Positions 18,834 to 28,252 of a stretch of 64,000 nucleotides of DNA are shown here, in pieces. The first letter of the stretch is position 1; each line of letters begins with the position of its first letter. The position numbers and the translations under genes were made by a program. The notes under the pieces were generated by a model. It was given only the letters and a program-made list of their open reading frames with translations, did no database searches and was not told the origin of the DNA. The stretch is from Escherichia sp. ESNIH1 (GTDB lineage Bacteria > Pseudomonadota > Gammaproteobacteria > Enterobacterales > Enterobacteriaceae), in assembly GCA_002918705.1 (NCBI GenBank), contig PQKR01000003.1, positions 372,001 to 436,000 of the forward strand, written 5' to 3'.

Positions 18834-20282
18834 ATGGAACTCAGCAATAAAAAGATAACCCATGATGATTTCATGTCTGAGCGGCACGGTGTTCTGGAAA
18901 CATGGCCGACCGGGAAGGACGTTACCCATTTCGACGATGGCGTTAAGTACCAGCAGACCATCCCCGAGGCCAAAAACTTCGCTCGTGCGCTGCGTATGGC
19001 GGATGAACAGGGTATTACCCTCAGCCAGCCCCGCGCGGGCGTAGCGCTGCTGGATGAGCATATTGCCCTGCTTAAGGTGCTGGAGCAGGAGTGCGATCTG
19101 CTCCCCACGACCATAGACGCCTACACCCGCCTGAATCGCTACGAAGATGCTGCGGTAGGCATTCAAAAATCGCTCGAGGCGGGTACCTCAAAACTGAACG
19201 GGTTACCGGTAGTAAATCACGGCGTTGCCGCCTGCCGCCGCCTGACCGAATCCCTGCAGAAACCGCTTCAGGTCAGGCACGGAACGCCTGACGCACGCCT
19301 GCTGGCTGAGATCTCCATCGCCAGCGGCTTTACCAGCTACGAGGGGGGCGGGATCTCCTACAACATTCCCTACGCAAAACGGGTCACGCTCGAAAAATCC
19401 CTGCGCGACTGGCAGTACTGCGATCGCCTGATAGGCCTGTATGAAGAGCATGGCATCCGTATTAACCGCGAACCTTTCGGCCCCCTGACCGGCACGCTGA
19501 TCCCGCCGTTTATGTCACATGCAGTAGCCATCATTGAAGGGTTACTGGCGCTGGAACAGGGCGTGCGCTCTATTACGGTTGGCTATGGCCAGGTAGGCAG
19601 TCTGACCCAGGACGTGGCCGCCGTTAAGGCACTGCGCGAACTCGCCCATGACTATTTCCGCCAGCAGGGTTACGACGACTACGAGCTCAGCACCGTCTTC
19701 CATCAGTGGATGGGCGGCTTCCCGGAAGATGAATCAAAAGCGTTTTCCGTGATCGCCTGGGGAGCAGCCGTTGCCGGTATGGCGGGCGCAACCAAAGTCA
19801 TTACCAAGAGCCCCCATGAAGCCTTCGGTATTCCTACCGCTGCCGCAAATGCCCAGGGGCTAAAGGCATCACGCCAGATGCTTAACATGGTTCGCGACCA
19901 GCCCTTCCCTGTCTGCCGTGCAGTCGATCTGGAGGTTGAGCTGATCAAGCGCGAGGTACGCGCCGTGCTGGATGCGGTGTTTGCCCTCGGTAACAGCGAT
20001 ATCGCCCGCGGTACGGTGCTGGCTTTTGAGGCCGGCGTACTGGATATCCCCTTTGCCCCGGCGGCCTGTAACGCAGGCAAGATGACCCCGGTGCGCGACA
20101 ATACCGGCGCTATTCGCATCTTAGAAGCCGGTGCCGTCCCGCTCCCGGATGACATCCTGGCGATGCATCACGACTTTGTTGCCAAACGCGCCAGGGTTGA
20201 ACGGCGCCCTGCCTCCTTCCAGATGGTTGTTGACGATATCAATGCCGTATCCCACAGCAAGTTAATAGGAAGACCAGAATGA
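18834..20282 (+). CDS. glmE: Glutamate mutase epsilon subunit, catalytic
   Basis: TIM-barrel subunit holding the substrate in glutamate mutase. It has 482 residues; the clostridial enzyme has 483. Residues matching the clostridial glutamate pocket are visible: arginines at 67, 99 and 148 (the 'arginine claw'), Glu170 and Tyr180 in YEGGGISYNIPY. It starts 6 bases after glmL and overlaps mal by four bases. With GlmS it should form the complete coenzyme B12 enzyme, so activity depends on cobalamin uptake or synthesis encoded elsewhere. Confidence 0.94.
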   Translation: MELSNKKITHDDFMSERHGVLETWPTGKDVTHFDDGVKYQQTIPEAKNFARALRMADEQGITLSQPRAGVALLDEHIALLKVLEQECDLLPTTIDAYTRLNRYEDAAVGIQKSLEAGTSKLNGLPVVNHGVAACRRLTESLQKPLQVRHGTPDARLLAEISIASGFTSYEGGGISYNIPYAKRVTLEKSLRDWQYCDRLIGLYEEHGIRINREPFGPLTGTLIPPFMSHAVAIIEGLLALEQGVRSITVGYGQVGSLTQDVAAVKALRELAHDYFRQQGYDDYELSTVFHQWMGGFPEDESKAFSVIAWGAAVAGMAGATKVITKSPHEAFGIPTAAANAQGLKASRQMLNMVRDQPFPVCRAVDLEVELIKREVRAVLDAVFALGNSDIARGTVLAFEAGVLDIPFAPAACNAGKMTPVRDNTGAIRILEAGAVPLPDDILAMHHDFVAKRARVERRPASFQMVVDDINAVSHSKLIGRPE

Positions 20283-21520
20283 AAATAAAACAGGTGCTAT
20301 TTACCGCAGGTTACTCCTCCTTCTACTTTGACGATCAGCAGGCCATCAAGAACGGTGCGGGCCATGATGGCTTTATCTATACCGGCCAACCGGTGACGCC
20401 GGGCTTTACCTCAGTGCGCCAGGCCGGAGAGTGCATTTGCGTGCAGCTGCTTCTGGAGAACGGCGCCGTTGCCGTAGGTGACTGTGCGGCGGTGCAGTAC
20501 TCCGGGGCCGGTGGGCGCGATCCTCTCTTCCTGGCGGCAAACTTTATTCCGTGGCTTAACGATCATATTAAGCCGCTGCTGGAGGGCCGCGACGTGCAGG
20601 CTTTCCTGCCCAACGCCCGTTTTTTTGACAATCTGCGCATTGAGGGCAAACCGCTGCACACCGCGGTCCGCTATGGTCTCTCGCAGGCGCTGCTGGATGC
20701 CGCCGCGCTGGCAACGGGCCGACTCAAAGCAGAGGTTATCGCCGATGAATGGCAGCTGCCGACGGTTGCCGAGCCAATCCCGCTGTTTGGTCAGAGCGGA
20801 GACGATCGCTACATCGCCGTGGATAAAATGATCCTCAAGGGGGTTAACGTTCTGCCTCATGCGCTGATCAATAACGTGGAAGAGAAGTTAGGTTATGACG
20901 GCGAGAAGCTGCGTGACTATATTCGCTGGCTGACAAACCGGGTGATGTCCCTGCGCACCAGCCCACGCTACCACCCTACCCTGCACATTGACGTCTACGG
21001 CACTATCGGCCTGATCTTCGATCAGGATCCGCAGCGCTGCGCCCGCTATATCGCCAGTCTCGAAAAAGAGACTCAGGGCCTGCCGCTCTATATTGAGGGG
21101 CCGGTTGACGCCGGTAACAAGGCCGATCAAATCCGTCTCCTGACGGCAATCACCCGCGAGCTGACGAAGCTCGGCTCTGGGGTGAAGATTGTTGCCGACG
21201 AGTGGTGCAACACCTATCAGGATATTGTCGACTTTACCGACGCGGGCAGCTGCCACATGGTGCAGATCAAGACGCCCGATTTAGGCAGCATCCACAACAT
21301 TGTCGATGCGGTGCTCTACTGCAACCAGCACGGTATGGAGGCTTACCAGGGTGGAACCTGTAATGAGACAGAGGTGAGCGCCAGAACCTGTGTTCACGTT
21401 GCCCTCGCCGCGCGTCCCATGCGCATGCTAATCAAACCCGGCATGGGATTTGACGAGGGCCTTAACATCGTCTTTAACGAAATGCAGCGCACCCTTGCGC
21501 TCATTCAGGCGAGGGGGTGA
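20279..21520 (+). CDS. mal: Methylaspartate ammonia-lyase
   Basis: Removes ammonia from 3-methylaspartate to give mesaconate (EC 4.3.1.2). Enolase-superfamily protein of 413 residues, exactly the length of the clostridial and Citrobacter enzymes. All expected active-site residues fall at the published numbers: His194, metal ligands Asp238 (HIDVYG), Glu273 (YIEGP) and Asp307 (VADEW), and the base Lys331 (QIKTPD). The start overlaps the glmE stop (ATGA), so the two steps are translationally coupled. Confidence 0.96.
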   Translation: MKIKQVLFTAGYSSFYFDDQQAIKNGAGHDGFIYTGQPVTPGFTSVRQAGECICVQLLLENGAVAVGDCAAVQYSGAGGRDPLFLAANFIPWLNDHIKPLLEGRDVQAFLPNARFFDNLRIEGKPLHTAVRYGLSQALLDAAALATGRLKAEVIADEWQLPTVAEPIPLFGQSGDDRYIAVDKMILKGVNVLPHALINNVEEKLGYDGEKLRDYIRWLTNRVMSLRTSPRYHPTLHIDVYGTIGLIFDQDPQRCARYIASLEKETQGLPLYIEGPVDAGNKADQIRLLTAITRELTKLGSGVKIVADEWCNTYQDIVDFTDAGSCHMVQIKTPDLGSIHNIVDAVLYCNQHGMEAYQGGTCNETEVSARTCVHVALAARPMRMLIKPGMGFDEGLNIVFNEMQRTLALIQARG

Positions 21521-21523
21521 GCG

Positions 21524-22894
21524 ATGGCAAAAACGTTTAAGATCCTGTCGCCGACCGCAATCCTCGGCTACGGCTTTCCGGAAGAGAGCTTTTTAAGCGC
21601 GCTGGCTGAAAGCCCTGATTTGATCGCCGTAGATGCAGGCTCATCCGATCCTGGTCCGCACTATCTTGGCGCGGGCAAACCTTTTACCGATCGCGCCGGG
21701 GTCAAACGCGACCTGCGCTATATGATCTCAGCCGGGGTAAAACAGGGCATCCCGGTGGTAATCGGTACGGCAGGCGGCTCGGGTGCAGCTCCGCATCTCG
21801 CGTGGTGTCGTGAGATCGTGCTGGAGATCGCCCGTGAAGAGCAGCTCTCATTCACTCTGGCAACGATTCCCGCAGATGTCGACAAGCAGATCGTTCACCA
21901 GGCGCTGGATGCGGGCAACATTACCGCCCTCGACTTTGTGCCGCCGTTAACCCATCAGGATATTGATGACAGCACCGCAATTGTTGCACAGATGGGCGTG
22001 GAGCCTTTCCAGCGCGCACTGGCGGCCGGGGCACAGGTGGTATTAGGCGGACGCGCTTACGATCCTGCCTGTTTTGCGGCCCTGCCGATGATGCAGGGCT
22101 TTGACGAGGGGCTGGCGCTGCACTGCGGGAAGATCCTCGAGTGTGCCGCCATTGCCGCCACGCCGGGATCCGGCTCAGACTGTGCTATGGGGATCCTCGA
22201 CGACCGGGGCTTCACCCTGAAAGTGTTTAACCCGAAACGGAAGTTTACCGAAACCTCTGCGGCGGCCCACACGCTGTATGAGAAGTCTGACCCCTATTTT
22301 CTCCCCGGACCGGGCGGCGTGCTGAATTTGCAGGCCTGCACTTTCAACGCGGTTAATGAGAGAGAGGTCTATGTCAGCGGCTCCCGCCACGAGACCACGC
22401 CCTACCGGTTAAAGCTGGAGGGTGCCCGGCTGGTGGGCTACCGCTGCCTGACCATCGCCGGCGTTCGCGATCCCATTATGATTGCCGGAATTGAAACCAT
22501 CCTTGAGGAGGTGAAGTCCAGCGTCGTTAGCAATCTGAGCCTCAACGCGGAAGAGATCCACATTACTTTTCATCTCTACGGCAAAAACGGCGTGATGGGT
22601 GAGCATGAACCCGTACCGCAGGTTGGACACGAGCTGGGGATCGTTCTCGACGTTGTGGCGCCGGACCAGCCGCTCGCTAACAGCGTTTGCTCACTGGTGC
22701 GCTCAACGCTGCTGCACTACGGCTACGAAGGCCGGATTGCTACGGCGGGCAATCTTGCCTTCCCCTTCTCGCCCTCGGACGTTCAGTGCGGTGCGGTCTA
22801 TGAATTCTCCATTTACCACCTTATTGAGGCGAGTGAGGCGCTGCAGTTCCCCTTCATTCTTGAACAGGTAACGCCCGAAGGAGTATTGGCATGA
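21524..22894 (+). CDS. DUF1446 / AtuA-type protein of unknown reaction
   Basis: Protein of 456 residues of the acyclic-terpene-utilisation AtuA (DUF1446) family, whose chemistry is not established. Conserved blocks visible are AVDAGSSDPGPHYLG (about 36), VIGTAGGSGAAPHL (about 84), VLGGRAYDPACFAALP (about 173) and SGSRHETTPYRLKLEGARLVGYR. No signal peptide or membrane segment is seen, so it is cytoplasmic. It follows mal after 3 bases and overlaps the DUF4387 gene by four. Homologous pairs occur in some organic-acid and terpenoid pathways, which suggests an enzyme acting on a branched or hydroxylated acid; the exact role here is unknown. Confidence 0.85.
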   Translation: MAKTFKILSPTAILGYGFPEESFLSALAESPDLIAVDAGSSDPGPHYLGAGKPFTDRAGVKRDLRYMISAGVKQGIPVVIGTAGGSGAAPHLAWCREIVLEIAREEQLSFTLATIPADVDKQIVHQALDAGNITALDFVPPLTHQDIDDSTAIVAQMGVEPFQRALAAGAQVVLGGRAYDPACFAALPMMQGFDEGLALHCGKILECAAIAATPGSGSDCAMGILDDRGFTLKVFNPKRKFTETSAAAHTLYEKSDPYFLPGPGGVLNLQACTFNAVNEREVYVSGSRHETTPYRLKLEGARLVGYRCLTIAGVRDPIMIAGIETILEEVKSSVVSNLSLNAEEIHITFHLYGKNGVMGEHEPVPQVGHELGIVLDVVAPDQPLANSVCSLVRSTLLHYGYEGRIATAGNLAFPFSPSDVQCGAVYEFSIYHLIEASEALQFPFILEQVTPEGVLA

Positions 22895-23208
22895 AACAGT
22901 CCATTCGTTCTTTAGCTTTAGTGATCCGGTCGAAAAATGCCGGGCCCTATGAGCTGGTGCTGGATATTCTCTTCAAACAGCAAAGCGACTATCTGGCGGT
23001 GAAAGCCTCCGGGCAGTTTACCGCCCAGCTGATTGCGCGCCTGTATAACCTTGACGAGACACACCTTCCCCGCATCGTCTGGTTCGATCCGGCCAATGCC
23101 GTCAAAACCATTTTACCGCGGGGTATCGTTTCAGGTAACAGAGGGGATAACGACGTCTATGGTGCACAACAGCATGCGCCGTTATTAGACATCATTTTTG
23201 ATATTTAA
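22891..23208 (+). CDS. DUF4387 small protein paired with the DUF1446 protein
   Basis: 105-residue protein of the DUF4387 type, containing LALVIRSKNAGPYELVLDILF near the N-terminus and RGIVSGNRGDNDVYGAQQHAPLL near the C-terminus. Its ATG overlaps the preceding DUF1446 stop (ATGA). Constant pairing of these two families, as I recall it, suggests they form one complex or act as two halves of one enzyme. Cytoplasmic; function unknown. Confidence 0.83.
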   Translation: MKQSIRSLALVIRSKNAGPYELVLDILFKQQSDYLAVKASGQFTAQLIARLYNLDETHLPRIVWFDPANAVKTILPRGIVSGNRGDNDVYGAQQHAPLLDIIFDI

Positions 23209-23226
23209 CACAGATAACCCTTTACA

Positions 23227-23246
23227 GGGTACGTCGCTGCGTACCC
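23227..23246 (+). terminator. Hairpin after the mutase-mal-DUF4387 operon
   Basis: GGGTACG, loop TCGCTG, CGTACCC, followed by TTATTCT. The stem is perfect but the T-tract is weak, so it may be a partial terminator or a processing barrier, allowing lower expression of the downstream transporter and fumarase. Confidence 0.5.
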
Positions 23247-23328
23247 TTATTCTAAAACTTGCTGGTCATAAGAAAGAATTGAAAACGTAACCTTTGCGCT
23301 ACCAGCGCCTTAATCCGATGGAGTGAAA

Positions 23329-24594
23329 ATGAAGTCGAAAAGCTTAACCACGATGATTATCGCGGGTCTTATTCTGGGTATTATTGCCGGATTTATGGTT
23401 AATAGGGTTGCCTCGCCAGAGACAGCCAAGGCCTATTCTCAGGATATATCCATTCTGACTGCGATATTTCTGCGCCTGATAAAAATGATTATCGCCCCGT
23501 TAATTATCTCTACGCTGGTCGTGGGGATTGCAAAAATGGGCGATGCCAAAACGCTGGGGCGAATTTTCTCCAAAACCCTGTCTCTTTTTATCTGTGCCTC
23601 GCTGATCTCCATTGCCTTAGGCCTGGTTATTGTTAATATTTTCCAGCCCGGTAGCGGAATTAATTTTGTTGCCCACGACGCGGCCAGCGTCGCTGCATTA
23701 AAGGCTGAGCCTTTTACTTTTAACGTTTTTATTTCACATGCCATTCCCACCAGTATCGTTGACGCTATGGCCCGCAACGAGGTTTTGCAGATTGTTGTCT
23801 TCTCTATCTTCTTAGGCTGTGGGCTGGCAGCGATTGGCGATAAAGGTGAACCTATAGTGCATGTGCTGGACTCGCTGGTTGAGGTCATGCTCAAAATTAC
23901 CGGCTACGTGATGCTCTTTGCCCCTTTTACAGTGTTTGCTGCGATCTCCGCCATGATTGCGGAGCGCGGGCTGGGCGTACTGGTCAGCGCCGGGATCTTC
24001 ATGGGCGAATTTTATATGACGCTCGCGTTGCTGTGGGTCATCTTAATCGGTGCCTCTTTTGTCACTATTGGCCCCTGCATTCTCCGCTTAACCAAGAGGA
24101 TCGCAGAGCCTGCCCTGCTGGCGTTTACCACCTCCAGTTCGGAAGCCGCTTTTCCCGGCACGCTGAAGGCACTGGAAACGTTTGGTGTCTCGCCGAAAAT
24201 AGCCAGCTTCGTTCTGCCGATCGGCTACTCGTTTAACCTGGTAGGTTCAATGGCGTACTGCTCTTTCGCCACAATTTTTATCGCCCAGGCATGCAATATT
24301 CAACTTGGTATGGGAGAGCAGATCACCATGCTGCTTATTCTCATGCTGACCTCTAAAGGTATGGCCGGCGTGCCGCGCGCCTCGCTGGTGGTTATTGCTG
24401 CCACCCTCAATCAGTTCACTATTCCGGAAGCCGGACTGATTTTATTGATGGGCGTCGATCCCTTCCTTGATATGGGTCGCTCTGCCACCAACGTAATGAG
24501 TAACGCAATGGGTGCAGCCCTTGTTAGCCGCTGGGAGGGAGAACACTTTGGCGAAGGCTGCCGTGGAAAAGCATCGCAGCTTGCGCGGTTATAA
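23329..24594 (+). CDS. Dicarboxylate/amino acid:cation symporter (DAACS/SLC1 family)
   Basis: Inner-membrane transporter of 421 residues in the GltP/DctA family, with eight predicted membrane segments and two re-entrant loops. The HP1 serine motif is at 269-271 (TTSSSEAAFP) and the TM8 motif DMGRSATNV at 381-389. In the TM7 motif, usually N-M/L-D-G-T/S, the aspartate is replaced: Asn303-Leu-Val305-Gly-Ser. Asp405 of GltPh corresponds to Asn392 here, as in DctA. The start at 23329 is placed by GGAG; a GTG at 23323 lies inside that site. By context it could carry glutamate or a C4/C5 dicarboxylate such as mesaconate; the substrate is not proven. Confidence 0.88.
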   Translation: MKSKSLTTMIIAGLILGIIAGFMVNRVASPETAKAYSQDISILTAIFLRLIKMIIAPLIISTLVVGIAKMGDAKTLGRIFSKTLSLFICASLISIALGLVIVNIFQPGSGINFVAHDAASVAALKAEPFTFNVFISHAIPTSIVDAMARNEVLQIVVFSIFLGCGLAAIGDKGEPIVHVLDSLVEVMLKITGYVMLFAPFTVFAAISAMIAERGLGVLVSAGIFMGEFYMTLALLWVILIGASFVTIGPCILRLTKRIAEPALLAFTTSSSEAAFPGTLKALETFGVSPKIASFVLPIGYSFNLVGSMAYCSFATIFIAQACNIQLGMGEQITMLLILMLTSKGMAGVPRASLVVIAATLNQFTIPEAGLILLMGVDPFLDMGRSATNVMSNAMGAALVSRWEGEHFGEGCRGKASQLARL

Positions 24595-24618
24595 TAAACA
24601 GATTAGCGAGAAATTATT

Positions 24619-26277
24619 ATGATTAAACCTTTTATCTGGCAAGATCTTTTCCCGCATGGTAAAGACCTCACTGAATATTATCTGCTTAGCGACCAGTATG
24701 TTTCGATTAACGAACACGATAACAGAACGCTAATTACCGTGGATCCAAAAGGATTAACGGCACTGGCAAAGCAGGCGTTTTACGAGGCCTCTTTTTTCTT
24801 GCGCACCGCGCATATTAAGCAGGTTGCATCGATCCTTCACGATCGCGAGGCCAGCGAAAACGATCGTTACGTTGCCCTACAGCTGCTCCGGAATGCCGAG
24901 GTCTCGGCCAAGGGTATTCTGCCCAACTGTCAGGATACCGGTACTGCGACTATCGTCGCCGAGAAAGGGCAGTCAATCTGGACCTGCTGTAACGATGCCG
25001 AGGCGTTAAGCCAGGGGATCTACGAAACCTTTCAGGAACATAATCTACGCTACTCGCAAAACGCACCGCTGGATATGTACGTGGAGGTAAACACCGGCAC
25101 AAACCTGCCCGCACAGATTGATATTGCGGCGACGCCGGGAGATGAATACAAATTTCTGTTTATTAACAAAGGCGGCGGCTCGGCTAACAAGGCGGCGCTG
25201 TTTCAGGAGAGTAAGTCCATCCTTGCCCCAGAAAAACTGGTTCCCTTTTTAGTAGCGAAAATGCAGGCGCTCGGCACCGCGGCCTGTCCGCCATACCATA
25301 TTGCTTTTGTTATTGGCGGAACCTCCGCCGAGCAGTCGCTGAAGGTGGCCAAGCTGGCATCAACGACGTATTACGATACGCTGCCCACCAGCGGCAACGC
25401 GCTTGGCCGGGCGTTTCGCGATCTACAGCTTGAGGAGACGCTGCTTAACGCCAGCCGGGCGCTGGGCATCGGCGCACAGTTTGGCGGTAAATATTTTGCC
25501 CATGATATCCGGGTTATCCGTCTGCCGCGGCACGGCGGCTCGTGTCCGATTGCTCTCGCCCTCTCCTGCTCCGCCGACCGTAACATCAAGGCTAAAATCA
25601 ATCGTCACGGGATCTGGCTGGAGAAGCTGGAGCGCGACCCAGGACGGTTTATTCCTGAGAAGCTGCGTACGCCTGGCGACAGCACCGGAGTCAGAATCGA
25701 TCTCAATCGGCCGCTGCGGGAGGTCATGCGCGAGCTAGCGTGTTATCCGGTGGGCACGCGTCTCTCTCTAAGCGGTCCGCTGGTTGTCGCCCGGGATATT
25801 GCCCATGCCAAACTCAAGGCCAGGCTTGATGCGGGTATAGCCCTGCCGGACTACATGAAGAACTATATTGTCTACTACGCTGGCCCCGCTAAAACGCCCA
25901 AGGGCGGCATTTCAGGATCGCTGGGGCCAACGACCGGTGGCCGGATGGACGGCTACGTAGAGGCGTTTCAGGCGGCGGGTGGAAGCCTGGTGATGCTGTC
26001 TAAAGGTAACCGTAGCCAGCAGGTGACCGACGCCTGCGCCAGGCACGGCGGGTTTAATCTTGGCAGCATCGGAGGCGCAGTGGCTCTGCTGGCGCAGGAC
26101 TATGTGAGCAGCCTGCGTTGCCTGGAGTATCCCGAACTGGGCATGGAGGCGATATGGATGATGGAGGTAAAAGATATGCCTGCTTTTATCCTGGTGGATG
26201 ATAAAGGCCATAACTTTTACCAACAGTTTAAGCAGGACCACTGCTGTCGCCTCTGTCCATCACAGAGCATTAAATAG
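24619..26277 (+). CDS. Class I fumarate hydratase, probable mesaconase
   Basis: Oxygen-sensitive [4Fe-4S] hydro-lyase of 552 residues (E. coli FumA/FumB 548). The three cluster cysteines are conserved at 104 (LPNCQDTGT), 223 (TAACPPYH) and 317 (ALSCSADRN). The signature [13 protein letters not shown] segment is at about 185. Sitting directly after the methylaspartate genes, it most likely hydrates mesaconate to (S)-citramalate, the role shown for the related enzyme (FumD) in the E. coli O157:H7 version of this cluster; fumarase activity is also likely. The 3' end overlaps the convergent LysR gene by 18 bases. Confidence 0.92.
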   Translation: MIKPFIWQDLFPHGKDLTEYYLLSDQYVSINEHDNRTLITVDPKGLTALAKQAFYEASFFLRTAHIKQVASILHDREASENDRYVALQLLRNAEVSAKGILPNCQDTGTATIVAEKGQSIWTCCNDAEALSQGIYETFQEHNLRYSQNAPLDMYVEVNTGTNLPAQIDIAATPGDEYKFLFINKGGGSANKAALFQESKSILAPEKLVPFLVAKMQALGTAACPPYHIAFVIGGTSAEQSLKVAKLASTTYYDTLPTSGNALGRAFRDLQLEETLLNASRALGIGAQFGGKYFAHDIRVIRLPRHGGSCPIALALSCSADRNIKAKINRHGIWLEKLERDPGRFIPEKLRTPGDSTGVRIDLNRPLREVMRELACYPVGTRLSLSGPLVVARDIAHAKLKARLDAGIALPDYMKNYIVYYAGPAKTPKGGISGSLGPTTGGRMDGYVEAFQAAGGSLVMLSKGNRSQQVTDACARHGGFNLGSIGGAVALLAQDYVSSLRCLEYPELGMEAIWMMEVKDMPAFILVDDKGHNFYQQFKQDHCCRLCPSQSIK

Positions 26278-27180
26278 CGCATGCCGCTCGGCCGCTGACT
26301 TTTTTAATAGCCAGTCGCGGAAGAGCGGCATTCCGCCTGATTCCACACCGTCGTCCCGCCAGGTCAGAATAAAGTGATTACCGGTGCGCATGGGCACGTC
26401 ACAGGGGATCACCATGCTGCCGCTATCAAGATCGTGCTGAACGGAAAAACGTGGCAGCAATGCGACCCCCAGTCTGGAGTGGACGGCCGCAATCAGCATC
26501 GAGATAAGGTCGAAACGCGGGCCAAGCTTCACTCTGGGGCTGTTAATACCAGAGAGGGAGAACCACTCGGCCCAGCCCTCAATGCGCGTACTCTGATGCA
26601 GCAGCGTAAAGTTATCCAGCAGCTGCCCCACCTTTATTTTCTTCCCGGTGTAACCAGGCAGCGTTCTGCTGCAAACCGGGAGCAGTTCCTCTTCAAACAG
26701 AGCATCGACCCGCGCGAGGGGCGCACAGAAATCCTCTCGCATGATGGCTGCATCGTAATCGCGATTAAGAAAATCCCCTACGCTTGCCAGCGAGTTGATA
26801 TTCACTACGACGTCGGGATAGCATTTATTAAATTCACCTAGCTTGGGAATAAGCCAGTGAGTACTTAGCGTGGGGTTAACGGCCAGTTCAACAACCCGTG
26901 ACGTGGGTTGCCAGGTCATAATAGCATGGGTATCACGCTCAAGTTTATTTAACGTATCCTTTACCATGTCGAGATAATATTTCCCCGCTTCATTGAGGAA
27001 AATACGTTTTTTGGCATGGCTGAATAGCTCGACACTGAGAAAATCCTCTAGCGCCGCCATCTGGCGAAACACTGCGCTTTGGGTCAAGGCCAGCTCCTCT
27101 GCGGCACGGGTATAGCTTTCATGGCGCGCCACGGCTTCAAAGGTAATGAGTAGCTCTGTTTTTGGTAACTTTCCTCGCAT
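26260..27180 (-). CDS. LysR-family transcriptional regulator
   Basis: 306-residue regulator. The N-terminal helix-turn-helix is visible (about 12-60: [31 protein letters not shown]), followed by a substrate-binding domain (about 85-300) with the GLSDF-like pocket. The start at 27180 is chosen for its GGGAGG ribosome site; an ATG at 27198 is less likely. It converges on the fumarase gene and overlaps it by 18 bases, so it cannot share the usual divergent promoter with the operon. By position it is the probable regulator of the methylaspartate cluster; its inducer is unknown. Confidence 0.9.
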   Translation of the reverse strand: MRGKLPKTELLITFEAVARHESYTRAAEELALTQSAVFRQMAALEDFLSVELFSHAKKRIFLNEAGKYYLDMVKDTLNKLERDTHAIMTWQPTSRVVELAVNPTLSTHWLIPKLGEFNKCYPDVVVNINSLASVGDFLNRDYDAAIMREDFCAPLARVDALFEEELLPVCSRTLPGYTGKKIKVGQLLDNFTLLHQSTRIEGWAEWFSLSGINSPRVKLGPRFDLISMLIAAVHSRLGVALLPRFSVQHDLDSGSMVIPCDVPMRTGNHFILTWRDDGVESGGMPLFRDWLLKKSAAERHALFNAL

Positions 27181-27335
27181 ACTGCCTCCCTGCTTCATTT
27201 GGGCGATATCCTATCACTCCTTATTACGCCACCCGCATTCTCAGCAATCTTATTCGCTATATCGTGATCGCTATCGCCTATTTTCAGTGGCTTATTTATA
27301 AAAGGTATAATATTTACAAAAACATTTACTCAGAC

Positions 27336-27362
27336 AATAAAAAAGGCCACCTTGCGGTGGCC
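27336..27362 (-). terminator. Terminator of the sdh-suc operon
   Basis: GGCCACC, loop GCAA, GGTGGCC, then TTTTTTATT on the minus strand, about 20 bases after the sucD stop. Confidence 0.93.
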
Positions 27363-27385
27363 AACCATGTCGATATTTTTATTTA
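27336..27385 (-). ncRNA. sdhX: Possible SdhX (RybD) sRNA from the sucD 3' UTR
   Basis: In E. coli the sRNA SdhX is cut from the end of the sdhCDAB-sucABCD mRNA at the sucD stop and ends at the operon terminator. Here the same gene arrangement, a short 3' UTR and a strong terminator hairpin are present. Conservation of its target-pairing seed was not checked, so this is a positional inference only. Confidence 0.35.
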
Positions 27386-28252
27386 CTTAATAATAGATTT
27401 CAGTGCTTCGCCAATGTCTGCGAGGCTACGCACGGTTTTCACCCCTGCGGCTTCCAGCGCGGCAAACTTCTCGTCTGCAGTGCCTTTACCACCGGCAATG
27501 ATCGCCCCTGCGTGACCCATACGCTTGCCTTTTGGCGCGGTTACGCCGGCAATGTAGCCGACAACCGGCTTGGTCACATGATCTTTGATATAGGCAGCCG
27601 CTTCCTCTTCCGCGCTACCACCGATCTCACCGATCATTACGATCGCTTCGGTCTGCGGGTCGGATTCGAACAGCTTCAGGATATCGATAAAGTTAGAGCC
27701 TGGGATCGGGTCACCGCCGATACCGACGCAGGTGGACTGGCCAAAGCCGTAGTCGGTAGTCTGCTTAACCGCTTCATAGGTCAGCGTACCGGAGCGGGAG
27801 ACGATGCCCACTTTCCCCGGCTGGTGAATATGACCCGGCATGATACCGATTTTGCACTCGCCTGGGGTGATCACACCCGGGCAGTTTGGACCAATCATCC
27901 GCACGCCAGCTTCATCCAGCTTCACTTTCACCGTCAGCATATCCAGAGTCGGAATACCTTCGGTAATGGTGATGATCAGCTTAATGCCTGCATCGATCGC
28001 TTCCAGAATGGAGTCTTTACAGAAAGGTGCCGGAACGTAGATCACGGTGGCGGTTGCGCCAGTCGCTTCAACGGCTTCACGCACGGTGTTGAATACCGGC
28101 AGGCCGAGGTGCGTGGTGCCGCCCTTGCCTGGGGTCACGCCGCCCACCATCTGGGTACCATAGGCGATAGCCTGTTCTGAGTGGAAGGTCCCCTGGCTAC
28201 CGGTGAAGCCCTGGCAGATTACCTTTGTATTTTTGTCGATCAGAATGGACAT
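27383..28252 (-). CDS. sucD: Succinyl-CoA synthetase alpha subunit
   Basis: Subunit that binds CoA and carries the phosphohistidine of succinyl-CoA synthetase (TCA cycle). It has 289 residues, as in E. coli. The N-terminal CoA-binding fold contains [16 protein letters not shown]; the phosphorylated histidine is in [10 protein letters not shown] near residue 246. The ATG shares a base with the sucC stop (TAATG). Confidence 0.98.
   Translation of the reverse strand: MSILIDKNTKVICQGFTGSQGTFHSEQAIAYGTQMVGGVTPGKGGTTHLGLPVFNTVREAVEATGATATVIYVPAPFCKDSILEAIDAGIKLIITITEGIPTLDMLTVKVKLDEAGVRMIGPNCPGVITPGECKIGIMPGHIHQPGKVGIVSRSGTLTYEAVKQTTDYGFGQSTCVGIGGDPIPGSNFIDILKLFESDPQTEAIVMIGEIGGSAEEEAAAYIKDHVTKPVVGYIAGVTAPKGKRMGHAGAIIAGGKGTADEKFAALEAAGVKTVRSLADIGEALKSIIK

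Noticed and set aside
16978..27180. Glutamate cluster as a recently inserted mobile element
   Set aside because: No integrase, transposase, flanking direct repeats or tRNA attachment site was found; base composition of the genes is close to the neighbours. Older gain, or loss elsewhere, remains possible.
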